DNA from: an uncultured Saprospiraceae bacterium
GTDB lineage: Bacteria > Bacteroidota > Bacteroidia > Chitinophagales > Saprospiraceae
Direction of reading: 5' to 3'
Length of the DNA stretch: 6,662 nucleotides
NCBI GenBank assembly: GCA_937952155.1
Contig: CALFYH010000116.1
Span: forward strand, 1-6,662
The notes under the pieces were generated by a model that saw nothing but the letters and a program-made list of their open reading frames with translations, had not been told where the DNA came from and did not search any database. A program made the position numbers and the translations under genes. Of this stretch, positions 1-6,662 are shown piece by piece (position 1 is the stretch's first letter; every line of letters starts with the position of its first letter).

Positions 1-1
1 A

Positions 2-35
2 GTGACTGGAGTTCAGACGTGTGCTCTTCCGATCT
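2..35 (+). other. Illumina TruSeq read-2 adapter left on the contig end (artefact)
   Basis: These 34 bases match the standard Illumina TruSeq multiplexing (read 2 / P7 side) adapter from its first bases, GTGACTGGAGTTCAGACG, to its last, GCTCTTCCGATCT. Genuine insert sequence therefore begins at base 36. Base 1 would be the last index base or an assembly stray. The adapter happens to be open in the reading frame of the downstream gene and supplies a GTG at 19-21. Automatic gene callers will therefore propose a false start whose first residues (MCSSDL) come from synthetic sequence. The match is recalled from knowledge of the adapter, not from a search, but a 34-base exact match at a contig terminus leaves little doubt. 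Confidence 0.97.
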
Positions 36-36
36 T

Positions 37-3000
37 GAGGAAATGATCAGAAAGCCATCTCCTTTTAATGTTGGTAATCGGTCAAAAACTTCTATGGGTA
101 GCAAACTTCACACTTATGATGTGGCAGTTGTCACTACTGGAGAATTTTATGTCAATAATGGAAACACGGCCAGTGCTGTAAGAACTGCAGTTACCAGTAC
201 CGTAAACTCAATAAGTGCCATTTTTAAAAATGAACTTGGTTTTACCTTGAGAACATCTTCCGGGTTGATTAAAATGTACGATGATCCTGTAACTGATCCA
301 TTCGATCCAGCAGGTAAAGAACGTACCCAACAAGCAAGAGATGTGGTAAGTATGAATTTCAATACATCAAACTATGATATTGGACACGTTTTCCATCAGC
401 ATGCTGATGGCGATGGCTGGGGCAATGGTGGTGTAGCTTTGTTAAATTCAGTTTGTCAAAATACTGGTACTCCAGTTTTTAAAGCTGGTGGTTGGAGTGG
501 CGCATATTCAAATGTAGGTAATGGATGGATTAGTCTTGCTACCCATGAATTTGGACATCAATTTGGCGCAACCCATACCTTCAATGGGATTGGAAATAGT
601 TGTACGTCAGCCATCGAATCTGGCACAGACAACGGAGTTCCTAGTCAAGAAACAGCTGTAGAAATAGGAAGTGGTACGACTTTGATGTCTTACAATGGTC
701 TATGTAACGACGATCAAAATATTCCAAGCTTAGATGCTTTGGATAATTATTTTCATATTGTGAGCTTAGAACAGATGTATAATTATGTCTATAACGGTAC
801 AGGTGGAACATGTGCAAATATAGCAACATCTACCAATCCATTGCCTACAGTTACAGCTAATGACTGCAATGCCATCTACAGAATACCAAAAAATACACCT
901 TTTTATCTTGACGCAAAAGGCCAGTTTACAGATGCTGATACCCATACCTACTGTTGGGAACAAATAGATGAAGATGGTAAAAACAAGTTTACTCAAGGTA
1001 AAGTAGGCTCTGGTGCGGCCAATGATGCAAGAGCGCCTATTTTCAGATCATATCCGCCAACAAACGCCTCATATAGATACTTCCCAAAATTAAGTGAATT
1101 AGCATCTGGTATTACAAATCCATTTGATATTTTGCCAGCTGTGGCCAGAGAATTAAATTTTAATGTATCGGTAAGAGATAATAATTCTGCTGGTGGCGCT
1201 GTTGCTAATGATGAGATTAAAATTACAGTAGAAAATAATGGGCCATTTGTAGTCACAAGACCGATCGGAGGTGAAACATTGGCTGCAGGCCTGCCTGAGA
1301 TGGTCACTTGGAATACAAATGGAAGTAACGGTCTTTGTGCTAAAATCAGGATAAAATTATCTCTAGATGGTGGTTTTAATTACAGTATAACTTTGGCAGA
1401 AAACATTGATTATGCTTCTGGATCTTATAATTTGACAATACCAGCAACATTCAGCGCTTCTAATAGTGCTCGGATCATGCTTGAGTGTATGGATTATTCT
1501 TGTTTTAAGATATTCAATATATCCAAAGGCGACTTTAGTATTTCATCTACCTGTATTGCACCAGTTACATTAATTACTCCAATAACATCAAAATCTCTTC
1601 TTGAAGGCGATCCAGGACTAGATCTTAAATTAAAAAATAATACAGGGAAAGTAGTATCAGGATTTAATGGCAGTATCAGAACAACTGACACCAAGGGAAA
1701 TCTTATATTCTTATCAGGTAGTCCAGCTTCTTGTGATGGCCCATCAAACGAAGTTAGAGAAGACATTTATTTCATAACTGTTGATGTTACAGGATCATAC
1801 ACTTTTGCACATGGTGGTGCTTTTGGGACAATTCTGAACCTTTATGAGAATGAATATACTGGTAGTAATTGTACAAATTTTATAACTAGCTCAGGTGTAG
1901 AAATGCCCGGCGATATGGTTGTAACTCCAAATCCATCGCTTACAGCAACTCTTACAGCTGGCAAACATTACTATTTAATTATAAGTAGTTTTTCTTTGAC
2001 AACGCCTACCCTTCCATTTAATTACAATATAACAATTACATCAAAACCAGCAGGAAGCAATGTATATGATGGTGTAAGTATTCCTCAAGGATATGCATAT
2101 ACTTACATTGCTGTAGATAAATTAACTAACCAAGTGGCTTTCTATAATAATACATCCGATTTCCAACTAATCAAAGCTGGAACATTTTGTGTATATGGTG
2201 TGGTGTACCTTAGTGCTAATAATCCAGACACTTGGATTGGCAAAACAATTTTTGAAGTGATAAGTCAAGGTAATTGCATTACTCCAAGCGGCAATTGTAT
2301 GGATTTGACAGTATTGCCAGCTTGTAGAATTGATAATATTACTGTAGGTACACAGACTCCATGTGAAGCAGCAACTAATGATTTCACCCAAGAATTAATT
2401 ATTACTTACAACAGACCTCCAAGTATTGGACAATTGAGTGTAAACGGACAGCTTTTTAATATAACAACCAGTCCTCAAAGTGTTATCCTTACTGGATTAG
2501 AATCTGATGGTTTAATGCAAGACGTGACTGCATTTTTCACAGCTTCCACAGATTGCAAACTTTATAAAGCAAATTTATTTACAGCTCCTGTCAATTGTTG
2601 TCCTTTGAGTTTTGATTTGGGACAAGATATAGAAAAGTGTGTAGGTGAATCAGTTGAGTTAAATGCAGGCAATGATGGTGTTTCATTTATTTGGCGCAAA
2701 AATGGTGTCGATTTCCCAGGCACAACTGCGAAAACACTAACAGTTACATCAACAGGAGATTACGAAGTGGAAGTCACCCATTCAACAGGTTGCAAAAAAA
2801 CTGATAGAATCAAGGTTACATTCAATCCATTACCAACAATATCTTTAGCTGATAATCAAAGATTTTGTGAAGGTGAGACTTATATGCTTAATAGCTCTGG
2901 ATCAGGAAGCACTTCCTACCAATGGTTTAGAGATGGTAGTTTGATTGCTGGTGAAGTAAATAACTCAATAAATATTACCCTTGGTGGCCTTTACAAATTG

Positions 3001-5421
3001 GTAGGTAAAAGTGAATTTGGTTGTGATGGTGAAGACGAGACAGTAGTCACTCTAGTTGCAAAGCCAATTGTTGAATTGGGTGATTATCAAAAAAAATGTG
3101 ATGGTGATACCGTTGTTCTACAAGGTGGTACTGACGGCACGTCATTTGTATGGTATAAAGACAATAAGGTCATTAACAATGCTACCCAAAGTACCTACGA
3201 AGTTGTACAGACAGGGACATATAAAGTTGTAGTAAAAAATGCCGATCAATGCCAGTCCGATGATGAGGTCAAAATTGATTTTTTCTCAAGGCCTGCCATC
3301 AATGATTTTCCAGCATTAATAAATATATGTCAAGGCGAATCCAACAAGATAACTGCTACAGCTGTTGGATATAAAACATTGCAATGGTTCTACGATGGTA
3401 ATCCGATTACAGGGCAAACCACTTTAATTACTGAAGCCAAAAATTCTGGTATATATGCAATAGAAGCGACCAATGATGCTGGATGTAAAACAAGGAAATC
3501 AGTGAATGTCGAAATCCGTTCTCTCCCAGTTGTGAATCTAGGAGATCCAACACTTGTATCTTGCACAGGCAATACTGTTGAATTAGACGCAGGTGGTGAT
3601 GGAACTAAATATACCTGGTCAAAAGATGGAAACCTACTTCCTCAAACTACTCGAATGTTAAATGTAAATGTAAATGGCGTCTATAAAGTCACAGTTACCA
3701 ATCAATTCAACTGCAATACTATAGATGAGATAAATTTAAGTTTTATTCCAGGACCTAATGTTAGCCTAAATGGCGATGCTACCATCTGTGAAGGCGAATC
3801 CCATCAGATTATTGTTACAACCAATGCCACGAACGCAGAATATAAATGGTTTAACGATCAAGGACTTATAACAGGGGAATCAGGATCAACACTTGTTGTG
3901 ACATCAGCGGGCAACTATCGGGTATCTGTGAAAGGTGGCACACCTGCATGTGAAGTAATTGAAGAAGTTAAAATAAGCGTAAATCCAAGACCTGCTTTCA
4001 ATTTAGGGAATGACAAAACTTTATGTGCTGGTGATACTCCACCAGTGTTAAATGCAGGATCTGGCAACACTTCATTCGTATGGACCTTAAACGGTGCACC
4101 ATTAGCAACTACACAAAGTGTAACCGCTGATAAATCAGGTATTTACGAAGTGACTGTTAAAAACTCATTCAATTGTTCTAGAACGGAACGTGTCAAGATC
4201 ACCTATGAAGATAAGCCCACTTTAGAGATGATATCAGATAGTTATAATTTGTGCGCTGGTTCTACATTGGATGTCACTGTAGTCTCTACGGGTACAAAAT
4301 TTGAATGGAAAAGAGGCACAAATGTAATTGCTGGTCAAACTGGCAAAACCCTTAAGATCACACAAGAAGGAACTTATACTTTGGTAATTTCTAATGCAGC
4401 AAATTGTAAAATAGAAAAGACATTTACCGTAGTGTCAAGACCAATACCGGTTGTAGATTTGGGATCGGATTTTAGTTTGTGTCCAGGAGAAAGCAAAGTC
4501 ATCAGTGCCGGTATGCATACGCAATATATTTGGGCAGATAACACAACTGTTGGTAGTTTTACTGCTGTAAATAATCAAATTGCTGCTTTGCAAACGACAA
4601 ATTACATGGTTACTGTTACTAACCAGTTTGGATGTACCCAAAAAGATAGTATAAAAGTAACTTATTACCCAATTGTAAAAGCAAGTGTGGCAGCAGACAA
4701 ACCAGGTGTGTGTAATGGCGAACCAGTACAAATAACGGCAAGTGGTGGACTAAAATACAAATGGTCTGATCCTGCAGGAAACAGCCTATCTTCTTTGACG
4801 GACGCAGTAGTCACTGCTAACCCAACTGAAACAACCACTTATTCCGTGGAAGTATCTGATGGAATTTGCGCCACAAATGTCGATACAAAAACAATTGAAA
4901 TTCAGGTCTTCGAACCAGTAAATATTAGTGCAGGAATTGATACTTGCGTCATTGAAGGTCGCACTATAAAACTCAGTGCATCTGGTGGTGTCACATATCA
5001 GTGGGACAATCCTGAGCTTATTGTTGATGCAAGCAATATTGCTAATCCTGAGATAAAACCATTAGTCGAAACGGTATTTACTGTTACAATCACAGATGCA
5101 AATGGATGTGAATTTACCGATGATGTCACAGTTTGTGTTAAAAAAGACAGCTTCAAGCCCATCAGCATTATCACACCAAATGGTGATGGAAATAATGATG
5201 AATTATATTTCGGCAACCTTAGCGATTTCCCAGATAATAAGCTGATTATTTTCAATAGATGGGGAAATGTAATTTTTGAAGCTGAAGGTTATCAACTCAA
5301 TGGTAAGGCACTGTTTGATGGTACAAGAAATGGTGATCGATTGCCTGCTGACACATATTATTATGTACTTTCTTATGGAGGTAAGGAAGTTAAAAGTTCA
5401 TTAACCATATTGTGGGACTAA
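37..5421 (+). CDS. Secreted reprolysin-like zinc metalloprotease with Ig/PKD-like repeats and T9SS type B sorting domain (5' partial)
   Basis: This is a very large cell-surface or secreted protease, truncated at its N-terminus. Residue numbers count from base 19, so the first six residues are adapter-derived. Residues 30-265 are an M12B/reprolysin-like metzincin domain with the zinc site HEFGHQFGATH (H176, E177, H180, G183, H186) and a Met-turn at M223 in TTLMSYNGLC. The family block DIGHVF...GGVALLNSVC precedes the active site. Residues 273-407 form the linker module usual in Bacteroidota reprolysins (TDADTHTYCWEQ, FRSYPP). A beta-sandwich with VTWNT and LSLDGG lies at about 408-512, and less familiar beta-rich modules lie at about 513-860. 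Eleven Ig/PKD-like repeats span 862-1710. Residues 1711-1800 are a type B (CHU_C/gliding-motility-associated) C-terminal domain for T9SS export. The signal peptide and propeptide are missing because the contig ends. No internal frameshift is seen. A PorP/SprF-like partner gene follows after 28 bases. The protease substrate cannot be inferred. Confidence 0.95.
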   Translation, partial: EEMIRKPSPFNVGNRSKTSMGSKLHTYDVAVVTTGEFYVNNGNTASAVRTAVTSTVNSISAIFKNELGFTLRTSSGLIKMYDDPVTDPFDPAGKERTQQARDVVSMNFNTSNYDIGHVFHQHADGDGWGNGGVALLNSVCQNTGTPVFKAGGWSGAYSNVGNGWISLATHEFGHQFGATHTFNGIGNSCTSAIESGTDNGVPSQETAVEIGSGTTLMSYNGLCNDDQNIPSLDALDNYFHIVSLEQMYNYVYNGTGGTCANIATSTNPLPTVTANDCNAIYRIPKNTPFYLDAKGQFTDADTHTYCWEQIDEDGKNKFTQGKVGSGAANDARAPIFRSYPPTNASYRYFPKLSELASGITNPFDILPAVARELNFNVSVRDNNSAGGAVANDEIKITVENNGPFVVTRPIGGETLAAGLPEMVTWNTNGSNGLCAKIRIKLSLDGGFNYSITLAENIDYASGSYNLTIPATFSASNSARIMLECMDYSCFKIFNISKGDFSISSTCIAPVTLITPITSKSLLEGDPGLDLKLKNNTGKVVSGFNGSIRTTDTKGNLIFLSGSPASCDGPSNEVREDIYFITVDVTGSYTFAHGGAFGTILNLYENEYTGSNCTNFITSSGVEMPGDMVVTPNPSLTATLTAGKHYYLIISSFSLTTPTLPFNYNITITSKPAGSNVYDGVSIPQGYAYTYIAVDKLTNQVAFYNNTSDFQLIKAGTFCVYGVVYLSANNPDTWIGKTIFEVISQGNCITPSGNCMDLTVLPACRIDNITVGTQTPCEAATNDFTQELIITYNRPPSIGQLSVNGQLFNITTSPQSVILTGLESDGLMQDVTAFFTASTDCKLYKANLFTAPVNCCPLSFDLGQDIEKCVGESVELNAGNDGVSFIWRKNGVDFPGTTAKTLTVTSTGDYEVEVTHSTGCKKTDRIKVTFNPLPTISLADNQRFCEGETYMLNSSGSGSTSYQWFRDGSLIAGEVNNSINITLGGLYKLVGKSEFGCDGEDETVVTLVAKPIVELGDYQKKCDGDTVVLQGGTDGTSFVWYKDNKVINNATQSTYEVVQTGTYKVVVKNADQCQSDDEVKIDFFSRPAINDFPALINICQGESNKITATAVGYKTLQWFYDGNPITGQTTLITEAKNSGIYAIEATNDAGCKTRKSVNVEIRSLPVVNLGDPTLVSCTGNTVELDAGGDGTKYTWSKDGNLLPQTTRMLNVNVNGVYKVTVTNQFNCNTIDEINLSFIPGPNVSLNGDATICEGESHQIIVTTNATNAEYKWFNDQGLITGESGSTLVVTSAGNYRVSVKGGTPACEVIEEVKISVNPRPAFNLGNDKTLCAGDTPPVLNAGSGNTSFVWTLNGAPLATTQSVTADKSGIYEVTVKNSFNCSRTERVKITYEDKPTLEMISDSYNLCAGSTLDVTVVSTGTKFEWKRGTNVIAGQTGKTLKITQEGTYTLVISNAANCKIEKTFTVVSRPIPVVDLGSDFSLCPGESKVISAGMHTQYIWADNTTVGSFTAVNNQIAALQTTNYMVTVTNQFGCTQKDSIKVTYYPIVKASVAADKPGVCNGEPVQITASGGLKYKWSDPAGNSLSSLTDAVVTANPTETTTYSVEVSDGICATNVDTKTIEIQVFEPVNISAGIDTCVIEGRTIKLSASGGVTYQWDNPELIVDASNIANPEIKPLVETVFTVTITDANGCEFTDDVTVCVKKDSFKPISIITPNGDGNNDELYFGNLSDFPDNKLIIFNRWGNVIFEAEGYQLNGKALFDGTRNGDRLPADTYYYVLSYGGKEVKSSLTILWD
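106..813 (+). other. Catalytic metzincin (M12B/reprolysin-like) domain
   Basis: This is the region encoding the peptidase core, about residues 30-265. It opens with the strand HTYDVAVVTTGEFY, the usual first strand of this bacterial reprolysin-like family. It carries the complete HExxHxxGxxH zinc-binding signature at bases 544-576: three histidine ligands, the general-base glutamate E177 and the conserved glycine G183. The Met-turn methionine (M223) is at bases 685-687. The block SGTTLMSYNGLC, then YFHIVSLEQM, matches the family's usual order GSG(S/T)T(I/L)M(A/S)Y.G.C followed by YFH..SL. All catalytic residues are present, so an active enzyme is expected. The prodomain that normally precedes this core is cut off by the contig end. 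One local oddity is an acidic, histidine-containing stretch at residues 126-136, just after DIGHVF. Confidence 0.92.
2602..5148 (+). repeat. Eleven tandem Ig/PKD-like protein repeats (about 77 codons each)
   Basis: The repeats start at bases 2602, 2836, 3067, 3295, 3529, 3757, 3994, 4219, 4450, 4678 and 4921, and the last ends at 5148. Unit lengths are 78, 77, 76, 78, 76, 79, 75, 77, 76, 81 and 76 residues. Each shows an early Cys, usually as C.G(E/D), then a core Trp, a G.Y.V.V-type or TYTV-type strand, and a second Cys near the end (for example GC or NC). Such repeats are common in Bacteroidota adhesins and T9SS substrates. They probably form a rod that holds the protease away from its C-terminal attachment point, or bind glycans or proteins. 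Units 1-8 alternate between two classes. Unit 9 resembles the first class, and units 10-11 are more PKD-like (SGGLKYKW, SGGVTYQW, ETTTYSVEV). DNA identity between units looks low, so this is an old protein-level repeat rather than a recent DNA duplication. Confidence 0.88.
5149..5418 (+). other. T9SS type B C-terminal sorting domain (CHU_C / gliding-motility-associated)
   Basis: The last 90 residues (1711-1800) match the type B CTD pattern. They contain the opening TPNGDGNND (1719-1727), an aromatic/hydrophobic strand leading to IFNRWGNVIFEA (R1747, W1748, G1749), then FDGT (1766-1769), and LPADTYYYVL near the end. This domain directs export through the type IX secretion system and, in characterised Flavobacterium proteins such as SprB, works with PorP/SprF-family partners. 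Two details differ from the pattern I know. The usual Trp of the W-D-G-T motif is Phe here (F1766). The protein also ends in SSLTILWD rather than a glycine-led strand closing in a basic residue. Confidence 0.93.
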
Positions 5422-5449
5422 TTTTAAAATATCAAAATTGAAACAAAAA

Positions 5450-6373
5450 ATGAAAAAATTAATATTATTTTCCATAATAAATTTGATCACATTTTATAGT
5501 GGAATCAGTCAACAGATTGCCAATAGCACGCATATATCAGAAGCACGAACCATATGGAATCCAGCTTATACAGCCGTTGGAAATGACATGATATTTGATG
5601 GATTTTTCCGTATGCAGTGGATTGGCTTTAGTGGAGCACCAGTTACTGGATTTGCTTCATTTCAGTACCCTTTGACTGACTATAACATGAGTGGTGGGGC
5701 TATTTTGAATTTCGATAAAACTGGACCAGTAAGTAAAATTGGTATTCAGCTGAATTATGCTTACAAACTCAAAGAAGTATTGAGCAGATATGGTCAACTT
5801 TCACTCGGACTATCCGCCAATTTCCAGCAGTATGGATACAATGGTAGCAATGAGATATTTAATGACTTGAACGATCCGCTTATCTTGGGCAACAGAAGTA
5901 GTGCCTTCTTTCCATCTATTGGTGGTGGATTTTTTTATACTAGCAATGTCAGAGAGTACAAAGGAAATACCTTCTTTATTGGTGGAGCAATGAGTCAAAT
6001 TTATGCATCTGATGTTCTTGTTAATAGCTTTGATCAGACCAGACAAAAACATTTCCACTTTAATGTAGGAGGCAGATTTTATAGTTATGACTACTATTTG
6101 GAGCCAATGATCACAGCCAATATGGTAAACCCAGACATTATAGATGTATTGTATAGCCTGAAATTTGAAAAGGAAGATGCATTTTGGACTGGGCTAGGAT
6201 TTTCAGGATCGGGTATTTTTGCACTTCAAGGTGGCGTTATTATGGATGACTTCGGAAGTAAATTCGGCAAGCTTAAAATGGGCATCCTTGGTAATTATGG
6301 TGTAAGTTCTTCCATATCCAAAGCAGGTCCAAGTGTTGAGTTTTATATTGGATATCTTATAAATAAAAAATAA
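5450..6373 (+). CDS. PorP/SprF-family type IX secretion system outer-membrane protein
   Basis: A complete gene of 307 residues, close to the usual size of this family. Its protein is predicted to be an outer-membrane beta-barrel that partners a type B CTD substrate in T9SS export or surface anchoring. The N-terminus MKKLILFSIINLITFYSGIS, followed by QQ, is a good Sec signal peptide. Family landmarks appear in the expected order: NPAYTA at 37-42, RMQWIGFSGAPVTGF at 54-68, then GPVSKIGIQLNYAYKL, LSLGLSANFQQ, FFPSIGGGFFY, HFHFNVGGRF and a closing barrel strand GPSVEFYIGY. ATG 5450 is chosen because it gives a clean signal peptide. The in-frame TTG at 5438 would only add MKQK. The gene starts 28 bases after the protease stop, on the same strand and with no visible terminator between them, so the two are probably co-transcribed. 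The gene is named by family only. It need not be the orthologue of porP or sprF. Confidence 0.93.
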   Translation: MKKLILFSIINLITFYSGISQQIANSTHISEARTIWNPAYTAVGNDMIFDGFFRMQWIGFSGAPVTGFASFQYPLTDYNMSGGAILNFDKTGPVSKIGIQLNYAYKLKEVLSRYGQLSLGLSANFQQYGYNGSNEIFNDLNDPLILGNRSSAFFPSIGGGFFYTSNVREYKGNTFFIGGAMSQIYASDVLVNSFDQTRQKHFHFNVGGRFYSYDYYLEPMITANMVNPDIIDVLYSLKFEKEDAFWTGLGFSGSGIFALQGGVIMDDFGSKFGKLKMGILGNYGVSSSISKAGPSVEFYIGYLINKK

Positions 6374-6428
6374 ACCACCATAAAGCCACAAATAAAATCG
6401 ATTTCAAAAATAGGTTGATCAAATTTAT
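6374..6428. other. Intergenic gap, no clear regulatory signal
   Basis: These 55 A/T-rich bases separate the PorP/SprF-like gene from the AI-2E-like gene. They contain two short perfect palindromes, AAATCGATTT (6395-6404) and TTGATCAA (6415-6422). Neither is followed by a T-run or long enough for an intrinsic terminator. I see no convincing Bacteroidota promoter (TTG, spacer, TAnnTTTG) and no Shine-Dalgarno sequence. Its absence is normal in this phylum. Confidence 0.5.
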
Positions 6429-6662
6429 ATGGGAATAAGGCCTTCTTTTTCAAGGTTTCAAATAGCACCAAATATAATCAGGCAAGTACTTTTCATAAGT
6501 GTTTTACTGATTTTGGGTATTGTGATATTGAAAGAGCTTTACTTTATGGTTGGTGCATTTTTAGGTGCAATCACCTTATACGTAATCTTGATGTATCCTA
6601 TGAAATATCTCACTATTTATAAGAGATGGCCTGCTTGGATTGCAGCGCTTTGTCTCATGTTT
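6429..6662 (+). CDS. Probable AI-2E-family transporter (3' partial)
   Basis: Seventy-eight codons are present, and the gene is cut by the end of the window. The ATG at 6429 is preceded in frame by a TAG at 6411-6413, so the start is well constrained. The peptide begins MGIRPSFSRFQIAPNIIRQ. A hydrophobic span VLFISVLLILGIVIL and a second span FMVGAFLGAITLYVIL follow, then a short cationic segment with MKYLTIYKRWPAWIAALCLM entering the next membrane helix. This layout resembles the N-terminus of AI-2E/PerM-family permeases: paired helices, then a 'P...L....RWP.wlAAl' segment. The family contains putative exporters and Na+/H+ antiporter-like proteins as well as the quorum-signal transporter it is named after, so the substrate is unknown. 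Only the N-terminal fifth or so is visible. Another polytopic membrane protein cannot be excluded. Confidence 0.66.
   Translation, partial: MGIRPSFSRFQIAPNIIRQVLFISVLLILGIVILKELYFMVGAFLGAITLYVILMYPMKYLTIYKRWPAWIAALCLMF

Noticed and set aside
19..36. GTG at 19 as the start codon of the large gene
   Set aside because: It lies inside the Illumina adapter. The real gene continues upstream of the contig end, and its signal peptide and propeptide are missing.
2602..5148. Recent DNA-level tandem duplication or a recombination-prone repeat array
   Set aside because: By eye the units share protein motifs but only short DNA stretches, so they look anciently diverged rather than freshly duplicated or an assembly collapse.
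147..5255. Minus-strand open frames of 60-104 codons within the large gene
   Set aside because: They lie wholly opposite a well-supported coding region and show no recognisable domains. They are shadow frames.
5421..5430. Palindrome ATTTTAAAAT right after the protease stop as a terminator
   Set aside because: It is an A/T-only 10-base palindrome with no GC stem and no following T-run. In such AT-rich sequence it is expected by chance, and the next gene starts within 28 bases.
5438..5449. TTG at 5438 as the start of the PorP/SprF-like gene
   Set aside because: It adds only four residues before a signal peptide that begins naturally at ATG 5450. ATG is the preferred start and fits the family length.
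5810..6391. Minus-strand frames opposite the PorP/SprF-like gene as small genes
   Set aside because: They overlap a complete gene with all its family landmarks and encode no recognisable motif.
6395..6422. Palindromes AAATCGATTT and TTGATCAA as operator or terminator
   Set aside because: Both are too short, have no loop and T-tail, and are unsupported by any adjacent promoter-like motif.

Overview
The window looks like one end of a metagenomic or draft-assembly contig from an AT-rich Bacteroidota bacterium. The evidence is a secreted multidomain protein with a type IX secretion system (T9SS) type B C-terminal domain, a PorP/SprF-family outer-membrane protein directly behind it, A/T-rich gene starts without Shine-Dalgarno sequences, and low GC throughout. 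I cannot name a genus. The tandem Ig/PKD-like repeats and the reprolysin-like protease are typical of environmental Saprospiria/Chitinophagia-type lineages, but that is an inference from protein style only.

Layout, all on the + strand. Bases 2-35 are not biological: they match the Illumina TruSeq read-2 adapter. Bases 37-5421 are a 5'-truncated giant gene encoding a secreted zinc metalloprotease (M12B/reprolysin-like). It is followed by several beta-sandwich modules, eleven Cys-paired Ig/PKD-like repeats of about 77 residues, and a T9SS type B (CHU_C, gliding-motility-associated) sorting domain. A 28-base gap leads to a complete PorP/SprF-family gene (5450-6373). After a 55-base gap, the first 78 codons of a probable AI-2E-family membrane transporter run off the end (6429-6662).

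The first two genes form a coherent substrate/partner module. The protease would cross the inner membrane by Sec (signal peptide lost with the 5' end) and the outer membrane by the T9SS, using its type B C-terminal domain. The PorP/SprF-like protein is the expected dedicated outer-membrane partner for its export or surface retention. The AI-2E-like gene has no evident functional link to the pair.

The most interesting internal structure is in the repeat array. Repeats 1-8 alternate between two sequence classes (A-B-A-B-A-B-A-B). This indicates growth by duplication of a two-domain unit of about 154 residues, followed by one A-like repeat and two PKD-like repeats next to the sorting domain. No RNA genes, CRISPR arrays, insertion sequences, attachment sites or convincing terminators were seen. 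I found no previously undescribed system, only a well-formed instance of a known type of T9SS substrate/partner locus with some unusual details.
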